NCBI GenBank assembly: GCA_021018815.1 | Contig: JAITYX010000022.1 | Location: 1,984,001 to 2,048,000, forward strand | Length of the DNA: 64,000 nt | Direction of reading: 5' to 3' | Origin: Talinum fruticosum | Taxonomy: Eukaryota; Streptophyta; Magnoliopsida; Caryophyllales; Talinaceae | Part shown: piece after piece, positions 23,650 to 35,400 of the stretch | Layout: every line of letters begins with the position of its first letter | How positions within the stretch are numbered: position 1 is the first letter of the stretch | The notes under the pieces: generated by a model | Database searches by the model: none | The model's input: only the letters and a program-made list of their open reading frames with translations | Told to the model about the DNA's origin: nothing | Position numbers and translations under genes: made by a program

Positions 23650-24597
23650 TGCTCAACTAAACCCCTACTTCGTAATGGATATGCTCTCTCTCTCTCTACA
23701 TATATATATGTCATTTGCTCATATTTCAAGTTTTTTTTTCTATGGTTAAATGGATAAAACTCATAAAAATTACCAAGTGGCAAAATGGCCGGTATGCAAA
23801 ATATAGTTAGCTAAAACAAATAACTAGACTCATCAATGTTAAAAAGAATACGCCCGGTAAATGACTAAAAAGACAACTATTCCCCACTTAGTTTTAGATG
23901 ACTACTTGGTTTTTTGTTTTCTTTCTCAAACTCCTTGTAATTCTCCTTAAAACAAGCGTATTATCTCCTATGGGGCAAACTCCCAACAATCTACCAGTAT
24001 CTAAATTTTCTTAGAAAATCATCATAGGACTAGAAGAATCATGTTCGACACTATCTTGTACCTTTTCTTAAGTATTAGATTTTGCATCAATGATCGACCT
24101 TTTCTTTGAGTTGTGTTGTCGATCCACCTTTTCGGGAGTCTCGTATGTTAGATTGATCATCCTTTGTAGAAGAGATGCTAAAAAAGAATCTCGATAAGAT
24201 CTTTTCTTTTAAGGAAAGCTTGTTAATATTAATATAACCCATATGAGCAAGTTATATGCCATCAAAATATGATTCACATAAATTTTGTTGAGAAAGTAAA
24301 ATTATGGATTTAATAATTGAATAATGAAGACTTATGAAAGCCATTGGAGGCATAGGCTTCCATTGCCGAAATGCTTACCACACCTTTGGATTCAAATCTA
24401 CGGGGTAACATCTCCCTTAAAGACCCTATTATTTTTAATTTAGCTTACAGCTTCTTTACAATTCTTTACGCTTATTTATAACTAATCTTAAAATTATTTT
24501 GTATCTTGTTATAACCGCTTAAAACAGGGTCTTTAGTTAACGCTTTATAAAGAGCTATTTCATATGCATGTACGAGATTTTATTTTTATTAGAGAAT
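23650..24597. other. Intergenic spacer
   Basis: AT-rich DNA with no gene recognised. Confidence 0.45.
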
Positions 24598-24771
24598 CTT
24601 TATTGTAGATAAACAAAAAGTTGAGATTTCTAATGGAAGGTACGTGTTGGCTTGAAGAAAGTTTGGTGAACTTAGATTAACGCTCTTTATTGTAGATAAA
24701 CAAAAAGTTGAGATTTCTAATGAAAGGTACGTGTTGGCTTGAAGAAAGTTTGGTGAACTTAGATTAATGCT
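24598..24771. repeat. 87-bp tandem duplication
   Basis: Two copies, 24598-24684 and 24685-24771, differ at only a few positions (for example ATGGAAGG against ATGAAAGG, and AACGC against AATGC). The close match suggests a recent local duplication. Confidence 0.95.
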
Positions 24772-24875
24772 CAAGTAAAACCTAGATAAAAGAACATGAA
24801 GTGACAATTTCTTAACAAAAATATGAGTAAAGATTTAGAGTCGCGAAATTCTATATATGATGCTTATTAAGTTGT
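24746..24875. repeat. Dispersed repeat, copy 1
   Basis: About 130 bases beginning GGTGAACTTAGATTAATGCT and running through AAAAGAACATGAAGT to TTATTAAGTTGTTA. They are repeated in direct orientation at 25535-25660. The copy overlaps the second unit of the 87-bp tandem duplication. Confidence 0.8.
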
Positions 24876-25534
24876 TATAAATAATAAAAATTAAAATATG
24901 ACCAAAAGTACAATCTCTAAAGTTTCTAAATATTTATCTCATGACATATTGCTTATGTAATTTATAGAATAATAATGGTCAAAATTGATTTTGAAGACTA
25001 CAAAGGGAAAATTTTGATAATTTTAATTAAATAAAAGGAGTATATATATAATTTGGCCCGAATGAGCCTCAGTGATGCATATAAACATACACTTGAGCCC
25101 ATATATATAATATCATGGTGATTTGATTTAGTTTTTCTTAGATTTTTATTTTTTCGGGGTAAATATAAGGTAAAATAAAGAGAAAAGTAACAAAGAGACA
25201 AGATAAGTACAAAAGATATACATGGCTCCTCTTTCTACTTTCAAAGTTGTGTAAGACCTGCTCTGCTTGCTTCCAGTACTCAACTTCTAGTTTGTAATCT
25301 TTTGATTGGAAGATAAAATAACTTTCTCAATGAACTGTGAATTCACCAATCACCAAAAATCATACTTTATATACAATCTCATTTTGAGAGTACTTTGTTG
25401 TAATATCAACAAAAATGGCAAAGGTAATAGAACCCTACCTTAGAAATGTCATTCTTAGAAACCTAGGAAAAAGCAGAGACTGTGTTACATTATTACATTT
25501 ATTTGAAAATTTTTGTTTTCCTTTTGAGGGTACT

Positions 25535-25660
25535 TGGTGAACTTGATTAACGCTCAAGTAAAACCTAGGTAAAAGAACATGAAGTAACATTTTCTTTAAA
25601 AAAATGAGTAAAGACTTAGACTCGTGAAATTCTATATATAGAATTTTATTAAGTTGTTAC
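25535..25660. repeat. Dispersed repeat, copy 2
   Basis: Direct copy of 24746-24875 with scattered substitutions and a small indel. It contains GGTGAACTTGATTAACGCTC and AAAAGAACATGAAGTAACA. The two copies are about 0.8 kb apart and could be fragments of one longer unknown element or its terminal repeats. Confidence 0.8.
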
Positions 25661-26530
25661 ATAAAACCTATATTTTGCCAATTAAGTAGTTGGGTACAAA
25701 AGACTCACCAAGATAATACAAACTAACAATTCTCAAACAAAAGACAAGACTCACCAAGATGACATTTTAGCTGCTTGTGGTAAAGTTGTGAAATAAAACT
25801 AATTCTCAAAAACCTAATTCCAAATAACCTTTTCAAATTAATTTTTACACTAAGAAAGCTCTTCAAACAAACTATTTCACTAAAACTTGGTCAAAAAGCT
25901 AATTTGGGTCTAGAAAGCTCTTCAAAAGCTAATTGTCAACCATGCCCATTAACACCTTGTGCCTCCTAAGTTGCACCACCAAACATAAGGAAATAGCAAA
26001 GGTTAATATTGTGGTGCTTACCTTCTTCAAATGAATCGAGCACCAAGCTTAATTGCATTTTTTTGATAAATAGTTAGGCAAAAAACCGGAAAAGCAACCA
26101 TACCAAAATAATAGTTGTAGCTACTTAGACAAGTAAACCTACCAACCGATAAAACTAAAACAAACTCCACAAAACAAAACTAAAACTCCCTGCCATAGAT
26201 AATCCAATCCACCTTTGATTTTCACTCGGAAAGAGAAGAGCCGAACCTTTAGCAAAATTTATTCCGTAAATGTGTGTTTCCAATCCATTGAGAGATTGAG
26301 TTAGGGTTCCTGAAAAATTCTTATATCCCCGCATTATTGTTGTTTTCCTCTTCTACCTCCCCAATTGCATCAACCAAACCTTGGTTGATTCCCCTTAAAA
26401 CGCCTATTGTTTTCTTCTCTACTTTCACCTCCTCAAATTATCCTCCACATACAAGTTAAATCCTACTAAAAAACATCTCTTAACTCATTATTCAATTAAT
26501 TCGGACCTTCAATTTGTTCACCTCCTCCAC
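25661..26530. other. Non-coding spacer with short repeated motifs
   Basis: No gene recognised. Short motifs recur, for example ACTCACCAAGAT near 25704 and 25751, and GAAAGCTCTTCAAA near 25854 and 25914. Confidence 0.4.
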
Positions 26531-26639
26531 ATTCGTTGATTGCCTTTTTTCCAATAGCTTTTTCAACATCCATCTTTCTTGCACCAGTTTTCACAAATGC
26601 TGCACCTTTGAAGATCAAGGTTAATGCCTCTAAATGGGT

Positions 26640-27037
26640 TTGCCATCCCCAATTTCACATACCCAAAAACTTCATCCCATCAATTGATTCTTCCTTCCCC
26701 GAATTGATTGAGCTATTGTACTCGAACTTCGACCATAGAGACGCCTTCCAACTGTTCGACAAAATGCCTCCATTACTGCAAGCTTGTGGAAGTGTTCTTG
26801 TTTCTTTTCAATTCAGCATATGTATCATCTCGGGATATCCTGGCGGGTATTTCTAAAAGAGTTTACTCTTCCAACTTTCACACACCTAAATCTGTACTTG
26901 CATCTATCTCTCCTTCCTACCCTAGAATCGTAAGAATTAATGCTCCTTACCTCGAACATCAAGAAGTCTTCCATGTGTTCAACAAAATGTCTTTGCGAAA
27001 TCCTACGGTGTTGGAAGCCAAGTTAGTTCCTATGTAA
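26640..27037 (+). pseudogene. Two PPR-like fragments, doubtful
   Basis: Two diverged segments in different frames share the layout PK...(S)I...SxP and then a LFDKM-like box. The first ends HRDAFQLFDKMPP (near 26738-26776) and the second ends HQEVFHVFNKMSLRNP (near 26959-27006). LFDKMP followed by a residue such as R-N is common at pentatricopeptide repeat ends. There is no full 35-residue repeat series and no long frame. The region may instead belong, on the other strand, to the LINE ORF1 remnant that lies to the right. Confidence 0.2.
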
Positions 27038-27260
27038 ACATCAATCAACTTTAAAACTCTAAGTTGCAACTCTCCGTGTCTCGTTGGCTTATATCTATCT
27101 ACTCCTTAAGATAAGAATTTGTTCTTTATTGTCATTGCTTGTTTTGGTGAGCTTGTGATTTTCCTCACGAGTAACTTCTTCATTCTAGATTATATTTAAG
27201 GTCAAGATGTTTCCTATCCGAATCGCCTCCTTAGCGATCTGTTGCATACTCTATGTGGTA

Positions 27261-28470
27261 TTATTGCTCGATTGATATTGAAGAACAACTCTTTTCAAAG
27301 TTCTCTTTTTTTTTTCTCTCAAGGTTGTCTTTCGGGCATTTTATTCCTTCTACCCACAATAATCCTGGAAGCCACATGGCTTCTTTTTGCTGCTTTTTCT
27401 TGTCGTTTCTTCTTTCAACTGTGTCATGCATGGACAATTCAAGTTGTGTTGGATATTCAAAGCCTGGTGGGTGTGATAACTCTTTACTTGCTTCTTGAGA
27501 CGCCTCCCTACACCTCTCTAATTTTCCATGAGCTGAGATGTCAAATTTTATCATGTTTCCTATGCCAGGAGGATGGGAAAAATCTTCACTTGTTTCTTGA
27601 TCTTGTTTGACTTCTTCATTCGTGAAATTTCCTAATGCTTGAGTTAGTGCTTGCAAAATCTGTTGGGTGAACTCTATGATCTTCTAGCTGTTGGGGGTAG
27701 TGGTGAATTAATTCCTTCCTCATTTTTCTTCTGTCCCAATGAGGATAGTAATTGTGAAACCGTAATGATTTCCTCGGAATAATCTTTTTGGCTTAAGCAC
27801 ACTAAACCGATTCTAGAACCAAAGTTACTCGCTACATTGTCTCCCGACTCTTCACTACCCTCGGTATGTCCAAAATTATTACACTTAGTTGTTTTTTCCT
27901 TTGACTTTTCGATGTCCACAACATTTTCCATTTTAAATTCAAAAAAGGTGTCTCTTCGACTACTTCATCCTCTTCCAACCTGCCATTAATTTTCTCGGAC
28001 GAGTGCCTTCCTTTCTATATTCTGAAGCTACCTCATCTTCAAGATCATCAATGCCAACTGCCTCGGTTTAAGAGTCAAAATCCTCTAATGATGGTTATTT
28101 CTTCTAATTGAGCCAAATTGATGCCCCTAATTCTTTAATTGTTAACCTATATCCCGAATCTTCAAGATGTAGGACAAATTGGCCTTGAATGTTGCTTATA
28201 ATATTAATGTCAATTAACACTTTAATCGATTCAAATGATTCTGCTGTATCTATGGCTTCACCAAGGAATACTACTATGCCTCAAACTTAAGCCATATTTA
28301 TGAAGTTCTGTCTTGTCCACCTACGTGGTGGTACTCCAAATATTTCTAGCCATACCTTCCTGGTTTCACATGCCTCATAAATTCCCCACTTCTTATACTC
28401 AATGAACCATTGATTTAGTTCCTTAAGACTATCGAGTATAACCTCCATTTGTTCTGAAGTATACAAATGT
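27261..28470 (-). pseudogene. Plant LINE ORF1 (DUF4283-type) remnant
   Basis: Read on the minus strand from about 28470, the sequence gives EACETRKVWLEIFGVPPRRW. This resembles the VWxxxxGVPxxxW core of DUF4283/RRM-like ORF1 proteins of plant L1 elements. Downstream are VVFLGEAIDTAESFESIKV and FVLHLEDSGYRLTIKELG, then acidic, low-complexity frames at 27674-27931 (ending SPLPPTARRS) and 27261-27656. At least two stops interrupt the first block (near 28275-28285). ORF1 proteins bind RNA for retrotransposition; this copy cannot. No matching reverse transcriptase was found nearby. Confidence 0.5.
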
Positions 28471-28819
28471 TAGTATGAACTTAAATTTTCTTAATACATG
28501 TACTTTGACCCATTGACCAAAGTCTCGTTAACAATAAAGAAGCTAGTGCCTGAAAGTCTCTTGGTTCATCCGATTCAAAACTATGCTTGAGGTAGCTCAA
28601 GTTCTTGGATGTCTATTTTTAAACCCAATGTTCTCAAAAATGATTTTGAAATACCTTAAATTATGGGGTAAACTATATTCAAAACCCAATTCGGGCCCCG
28701 AGGGTGAACGAAGGTGCAAAATATCTATAATACCCATCATTTCTCTCTCTCTCTCTGCTAGCTCTTTCTCTGTCTATCCTTCTTCCCTCTCTCATCCCCT
28801 GCTCTTTGTTTCTTTCTTT

Positions 28820-28897
28820 CTCACTATTTATCTATCTATCTATTGATCGATCGATCGATCGATTTATCTATCTATCTATCTATCTATCTATTTATCT
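28820..28897. repeat. (CTAT)n/(CGAT)n tetranucleotide array
   Basis: TATC units, five GATC-phase units, then more TATC units, inside the 28604-29727 element. Confidence 0.9.
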
Positions 28898-29198
28898 CTG
28901 CTCCGGCCTCCCTTTGGCTCTTTATCTGTCTCTTTGATGGCCTCTCACTCTCTCCATTCATCTTCTCTGGTTCTTCTTCTTCTCTCGCTCTCTCTCATCC
29001 CCTGCTCTCCATTTCTCTCATTCTCTCGCCTTTTGTCTCATTCTTAGTCTCCCTCTTCATTTTCTCTCTCTATCCATGTCACTCCCTATTCTTGCTTTTC
29101 CTCTCTCTGTCATTGCTCTCATTCGCTCCCTCTCTGTTTTTGCCTCTTTTTTATTCATGTCTCCCTCTTTTTATTGCTCTTGCTCATCACCGGTGCCT

Positions 29199-29391
29199 CT
29201 CCATGATCGAAAACACTCGTCGGAGCAAACTCAACCTCCACGATTTGGCCAAACTTGCGAGGAGAAGAGAGGAAATTGCATATTTGCAGCAAGTTGATTG
29301 GATGATTGAAAGGATATTTGGGTTGGGAATTGGATCTGCTGGTCTGGTTGAGAAGGGGGTTTTCTATGCTTCCTCCATTTTAGGTGCTTAA
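29199..29391 (+). pseudogene. Short non-repetitive open stretch inside the inverted-repeat element
   Basis: After the CT-rich tract the frame reads a normal-looking sequence from MIENTRRSKLNLHDLAKLA through EEIAYLQQVDWMIERIFGLG to ASSILGA and a stop. I do not recognise it. Its composition is unlike the simple-sequence frames around it, so it could be a fragment of a host gene picked up by the element. It could also be chance; there is no start context or partner exon to support expression. Confidence 0.2.
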
Positions 29392-29427
29392 ATGGTGGAG
29401 CTTTTTGGGGCCATTGCCATAGGAAAC

Positions 29428-29431
<4 letters not shown>

Positions 29432-29481
<50 letters not shown>
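29432..29481. repeat. (GT)n(GA)n microsatellite
   Basis: A short GT run followed by about 18 GA units near the right arm of the inverted-repeat element. Confidence 0.9.
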
Positions 29482-29485
<4 letters not shown>

Positions 29486-29734
29486 TGAGAGGGGAAAGTG
29501 GATGAATTTGAGGCTAATGGAGAGAGAGAAGGAAATTAATTTCATCTTTCCAAACATATTTAGGGTAATTTGGGGGTTTTAAGTATACTTTTCGAAAATT
29601 CCGCCTAAACACCCGATTTTGTGACGTCATTGGCCGTAATTGGGCTTTAAATATAGTTTACCCCATAATTTAAGATATTTCAAAATCATTTTTGAGAACA
29701 TTAGGTCTAAAAATAGTTGCCCAAGTGTAGGAAC

Positions 29735-31856
29735 CACGACCTCGTGCCACAGTGGACCGGACCGAGCTTTCTCATGATTGCCTTTGGCGTAGGTTTTAGA
29801 AAGCTTTTGATTTTTGAAGATAGAAGATGATTTTTAGAAAGTGGAGATGAACCTCTTATTAAAATTTTTGAATTTTATTAAATTGATTTAATAGATAAAT
29901 TAATAAAAGTTGAATGACGGTTTTATTAATTATTTTATTTTAACAATTATTTTTAGAAGTCGCAAGATATTATTTCTTAACCGAAAAATAGAAATTAGGG
30001 TTTCTATTTCGTCGTGAGGCTCTATGGTCAAATTGGTATGAAAACACCAGCTTGGACTCGAGCCCAGCCTATCGACCACCGCCTGCACCCAATGGTGGCC
30101 AAGCATCGACCGGAGGCCACGGCCGAGGAGATCAACCTCGATCTCTCGCTCGGCTGGCATATCTCGGAATCTATTTTCCTTTTTTTCAATCAAAAAATAG
30201 CCGAGATGCAATAAGAGAAGAAATAAAGCAAAGGGAGTCGCTAGTAAGTTTTTAGGAGAGAAAACTAATAAAAACAAATAAAAATTTGCTCTTCCAATCT
30301 TAGTATGGGAAAACTACGACTAAAAGAGGCTAAAAATGACTCCATCGGTCTTTAAACCGATAATCGATTCGGGGTGAAGGTATGAAACGTAGGGATAAAC
30401 CCTTCCATTCCGCCCGTCCGAAGACGACCATCACTAGTTCAAGTAGTGAATTTAAATAATGAGAAAAACATAAGCAAGATACAACATGCAAGCGAAATTA
30501 AAGCAACTAAACATAGTAAAAGAAAGCAATAAAGGTAGAAATAAAGAAAGCGGTAAAGAAAAGAAAAGCAAAACAAAAAGAAAAAGAAAAGGCAAAGCGA
30601 AAATAAAAGAAAGCGAAAAACTAAAAGATTACATCGGACGGGGAGAAATTAAAAACGATACATCGTTTGTCCACAACACGGAAAGTAATAAAGAAAGCAT
30701 AAAATAAAATAAACCGTTGTGAAAGCTGGATCTGTGCCCTCGGGTTGTCCCACCTACCGATCCGGATCTCGGATCCGGACCTCTTGATACGAAGGTGGTA
30801 AATCAAGGAAGAATTTTTGTGAGTATTTGGTGTAGGTAGGTGAATGATGGAGTGTAGGGATCGAATGTAAGAAGTATGATGGAAGTAGAGAAGGAATAGG
30901 CTGAAAAAGGACCAAGATATCATAATACAAATATGAGTATTCAATAGCTCTTAGGCGAATTTCAGCAGAGTAACATTGAGGGATGAGCCATTCTAGGTAG
31001 AATGCAACAATGTGATGCTAAGGTAGGAAGCCAGTGCTTGAAATGAGAGTCAAGACTCTCTATTTATAGGGAGAGATTAGGTCAAGGAAAGACCTAGGTT
31101 TATGCTCGGCCAACCATCCGAATAAGGTACAAAATTGGGCGGGATATTGTGAAGATTAAACCGGATAAAGGGAGGATAAAACCGGATAGAACCTAGTCCA
31201 CGGCGCCAGTCACCAAGGGATTTCTAAGGTTTTGTACCCTAGCGTGTTACCCCGAGATTCCTTAAGATGGAACGTAGTGTTTTGAGGTGAGAAATATGGT
31301 AAGTGGCGTCGGCCATATCGGCTTTCCAAAATGGAAATTTTCCATTTTGGCAGGTTTCTATTTTTGGGAGGTTTCATTTTTGGTGCGAGATGCATGTTCC
31401 TTGTCTCGGGTGGACTGTCTTGGAGCCAAAATGTAACACTTTGATGTTTGTGATCATGAAATGCGGTATCTAACGTTGCCTTCGGGTCTTCAACTCCTTG
31501 TCCGGTTGGACTGAAGTGAAACGTAGGATTCCGAGCCTCGAATTCCCTAGTATGTGGCACTAGACTCCGTTGTCTCTAGAGGCTTGGCCCGGCCTTGGAT
31601 TTTCTAAAAGAAACAGGGGATTTTTGGATCGGCCCAAGGCAAAAGGTTATTTATGGGTGCTTGGGGTTCTTTGTGGTTTACTGGCTTCCATCACACCAAT
31701 CAAACACGATCCGTGATCCAAATCCTTAAGCAAGACTCGAGATTTTATCATCGGGCCAACAAATAAAAAAATAGAGAAAAGGACGACACTTTTTAGGTGT
31801 ATACACCAAGAACTTGAGGTAACCTCAGCATAGTTCTTGGTTCGTCCGAGGTGCAA
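29735..31856 (-). repeat. Putative large solo LTR
   Basis: The span begins TGTAGGAACC and ends GGTGCAAACA, a TG...CA pair. On the minus strand a promoter-like CTATAAATAG lies near 31055-31064, followed by pyrimidine-rich leader-like sequence. No coding domain is present; a lysine-rich frame at 30486-30707 comes from a purine-rich tract. The ends lack a convincing 5-bp target duplication and there is no second copy in the window, so LTR status is an inference from the ends and the TATA placement. Confidence 0.3.
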
Positions 31857-32405
31857 ACAATGCTTCTTCTTAGCCATTCAACAAAGTTGTGGTTTAAGTC
31901 ACTTTTCAGGAACTTTGCATTTTGTGCATTTTCTTGGCTTAAATTTATACTTGTGATCTGTTGTCCGCTTGTTCTCCTTTCTTCTCCAAACTTTTCTTAC
32001 CGATTTTTCTATGCTTTGGCCTCCTTGGTATCTTTCATTCTTCCTTGTCTTCTTAAAATTTGCCATACTCGACATGTATTCTATACCCTCTAATAAAGAT
32101 GTTGTTGAAGTTGAGGATACTCCTAACCGCATCTTCTTTCCTCCAAAATCTTGTAAATGCAAATCTTGACTTGCTCCTTTTCCCTCTCTTAAATGGTATA
32201 TATGAATCACTCACCTTTCCTGTTGTTTAGAAGATGCCTATTAATCCATACTTGTTTATATTAGGAGGTGTGTTATTTATGAAAACCGAGAATTCACTCC
32301 TTGATTTTTCCTTGTATCTCCAGCCCGTTATCACATCTTCTCCTGCTCTTTCCCTCTCTCTTCCTCCAGCCGTTTTTATTCATAGGAAAAAATGTTACCG
32401 GAAAA
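31857..32405. other. Unassigned sequence between the putative LTR and the copia copy
   Basis: A minus-strand frame at 31899-32210 is basic and low in complexity (it contains FKKTRKNERYQGG and YKFKPRKCTKCK) with no recognisable domain. Nothing else is seen. Confidence 0.35.
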
Positions 32406-35400
32406 TGCATACTTATAATTACCAACGTGCAAGTGTGCAAAAGAAAAAGAATTCAATTTGCTCAAATATCAAGAGTCCGAGAGAATCCATCAATTTTTGA
32501 TAGGTCTCGATACCACTCAATTCGGAATTGTCGGATCCAATATACTACACATAGAGCCTTTACCCAATCTCAACATGGTGTATTCCATGATACTTCGAGA
32601 AGAAAGGCGGAGGGGTCTTACCCAAAATGTGGAAATGAAGAACCACACCGAAGGCACCGCTTTTAAAGCCACCACAGCGAGTGGCGGAAGAAGCAAAGCC
32701 GACAACCGCCCAAGATGCACCCATCGCTAGAAGCTCGTCCATGAGAGGTCTCAATGCTTTAAATTGGTCGGATATCCCTCAAATTGGTGTTCTCCTCGGC
32801 AAAATCGAGCAAATTGAAACTGGAGTAAGCCTCGGAGAGTTGCTATAGGTCCACCCGTAGATTCTAACTTGAGTATCGACGCTAACGTCGGAGGAGTAGT
32901 GCATGCGCTCGGAAGACGGGGGAGAGATCCGTTTTTAGCAGCCATGGTCGGGGTTCGATCAATGGTGGGAATGAAAAATTTGGTGGTCTAACTTCTACTC
33001 AAGTAGAAGCGTTATATGCCTTCTTTAAGGAGAAGGAGAGTAGTGATAAAATGTCCGGTAAGTGTTACTATAAATGGTGTAGAATGGATTCTTGATACCG
33101 GAGCATCCTTTCACATGACTCCTAATGCTCACCTTCTAATGAGCTGTATAAGTAATCCGAACCTATATGAATCTCACTACCACATGGTAGATGGTAAAGT
33201 GGAATTAGTTACGAGAGTGGTACCATGAATTTAGGGAATGGCCCGATTCTACGGAACGTGCTTTATTTACCTACTTTCTTATGTAATCTTATATCGGTTT
33301 ATCGGTTAACTCATGATCATGATTGTCTTATGATTTGCGGGGGCCGTTCTTGTCTTATTCAGGACCTCACCTTGAAGATGCCGATTGGAGCGGGTGAAGT
33401 GAGGAATGGGGTATACTATCTCAAGCATGACATACTAGGAACAGTCGCCGCATCGGTCAAGCGGGAGGATTTTCAGATTTGGCACAAGTATCTTGGTCAT
33501 CCCTCTGTTTGTTGTTTAAATCCTTTGTTGGTAGAGTTGGATGTTGAGTTAAATAAGGATACTTTAAGTTGCTTTGATATTTGTCATCGAGCAAAACAAA
33601 CTCGTAGTGTGTTTCCTCTTAGTAAATCAAAGGCTTCGGGACGATTTACATTAATACATTGTGATTTATGGGCTATTATCGGATTCCTAATCTTAGTGGG
33701 TGCCATTATTTTTTATGTATTGTGGATGACTATACTCGAGCTGTGTGGGTATTTCTTCTAAAAGATAAAGATGAGGCATGCACAAAAATTATTAATTTTT
33801 GTGCCATGGTGAAAACCCAATTCGATCTCTTTGTACAAACTGTTCGAAGTGACAACGGAATGGAGTTTATGAATGAACCCCTTAAAAGGTACTTCCTTGA
33901 TAACGGGATTCTCCAAAAAGCTCGTGTATGGGCACACCCCAACAGAATGGCTACGTCGAAAGAAGAATAGACAGCTTCTTAACATCGTAAGAGCACTAAG
34001 ATTCCAAGCTTATCTTCCTAAACGGTTTTGGGGTGAATGCGTTTTGGCTGTCACATACCTCATCAACCAAACTCCCACAAAGGTGATAGGATCCACAACT
34101 CTTTATGAAGCCTTATTTCAAAGAACACCCAGCTATGATCATGTGAAAATTTTTGGATGTTTGTGCTACGTTCACAATCGAGCAAAAATTGTGATAAGTT
34201 TGATGCTAGAGCCACTCGGTATATTTTCGTGGGATATCCACAAGGTTAAAAACGATGGAAAGTGTTTGACACTGGAAACTAAAAAATTTTCATCTCGAGA
34301 CGTGAAATTTTCGTCTCCTACCGAAAGCCCATCAATGTCACAGGCCTGTGAAGGAGAGGGCTCATAGCATGCTTGGCGCTAGAGTACCAAACCTGGAACG
34401 GGCCTATTTTGATCTTGCTTCGCGGATAGGCCGGACAAAGAAGCAACCACATGAACAACGCACCTTTAGAACAAGTCCCCGCACCTATTAAATCAGCTGG
34501 GTCTAGTTACGAAAACTCCACGTCCGGCCCGGAAGGATTAAGAGGAAATGAGTTTTGATTCGGAGGGAGCCCATCGGATCTAGACCTCAACGCACCAAAC
34601 AAGCTCCGACAAAACTTCGAGATTATGTATGTCATGCTATTAACCACCCACCCTCCACACCGCTCCATGAAGCCTCTTTAGGTACTCCTTACCCCTTATC
34701 TCACTTTATTAGCTATGATCGTTTTTCGCCATCGTATCATGCCTTGCTTGCCTCTATTTCTTCTAGTAGTGAACCTCAACACTTCACTCAAGCCATAATC
34801 GATTCCAATTGGCGAGAGGCCATGAAAAACAAAATTGATGCCCTAGAAGCAAATCGGACATGTGAGTTCACCTCTTTACCTTCCGGAAACGAGCATTAGG
34901 TTGTAAGTGGGTATATAAAATTAAGTACCATGCGGATGATACAATTGAGCGCTACAAGGCAAGCCTAGTAGTTCTTGGCAATACTCAAGTTGAAGGAGAT
35001 GACTTCCATGAAACCTTTGCTCCGTTGCCAAGATGGTGACCGTAAGATGTCTTATGGCTTTAGGCGTATCTCAAGGATGGGCCCTCTATCGGATAGACGT
35101 TCACAATGCATTTCTTCACGGAGACTTAGATGAAGAAATTTATATGAACCCCCTCCTGGATTTCACCCACCACAACCAACATTAGTTTGTCGCCTACACA
35201 AATCCTTATATGGCCTCTGTCAAGCTCCGAGATAATGGTTTTTCAAGCTCGCCTCAACTTTACAAACTTATGGCTTCACATAGTCCTTGCTCGACCCATC
35301 CTTATTCGCCTACCGAAAGGATGACGTGTTCTTTGCCTATTGATTTATGTTGACGATTTAGTCCTAATGGGTAATAACCCCACATCCGTTGCAACTTCAA

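Larger units (their letters stand above)
28604..29727. mobile_element. 1.1-kb element with about 90-bp terminal inverted repeats
   Basis: The left end contains CAATGTTCTCAAAAATGATT and then TTAAATTATGGGGTAAACTA. The right end (about 29636-29727) carries the reverse complement of both blocks with a few mismatches. Inside the left arm lies a CT-rich tract and inside the right arm a GA-rich tract, so the inverted symmetry continues inward. The middle holds a tetranucleotide array and one open stretch ending near 29391. No transposase is present. The superfamily is not identified and no target duplication was resolved. Confidence 0.65.

Noticed and set aside
28583..29197. Ser/Leu-rich open frames
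   Set aside because: Mostly CT and CTAT simple sequence; only the 29199-29391 tail has normal composition and is listed separately with low confidence.
30486..30707. Lysine-rich 73-codon frame
   Set aside because: Comes from a purine-rich tract; no domain or conservation signal visible.
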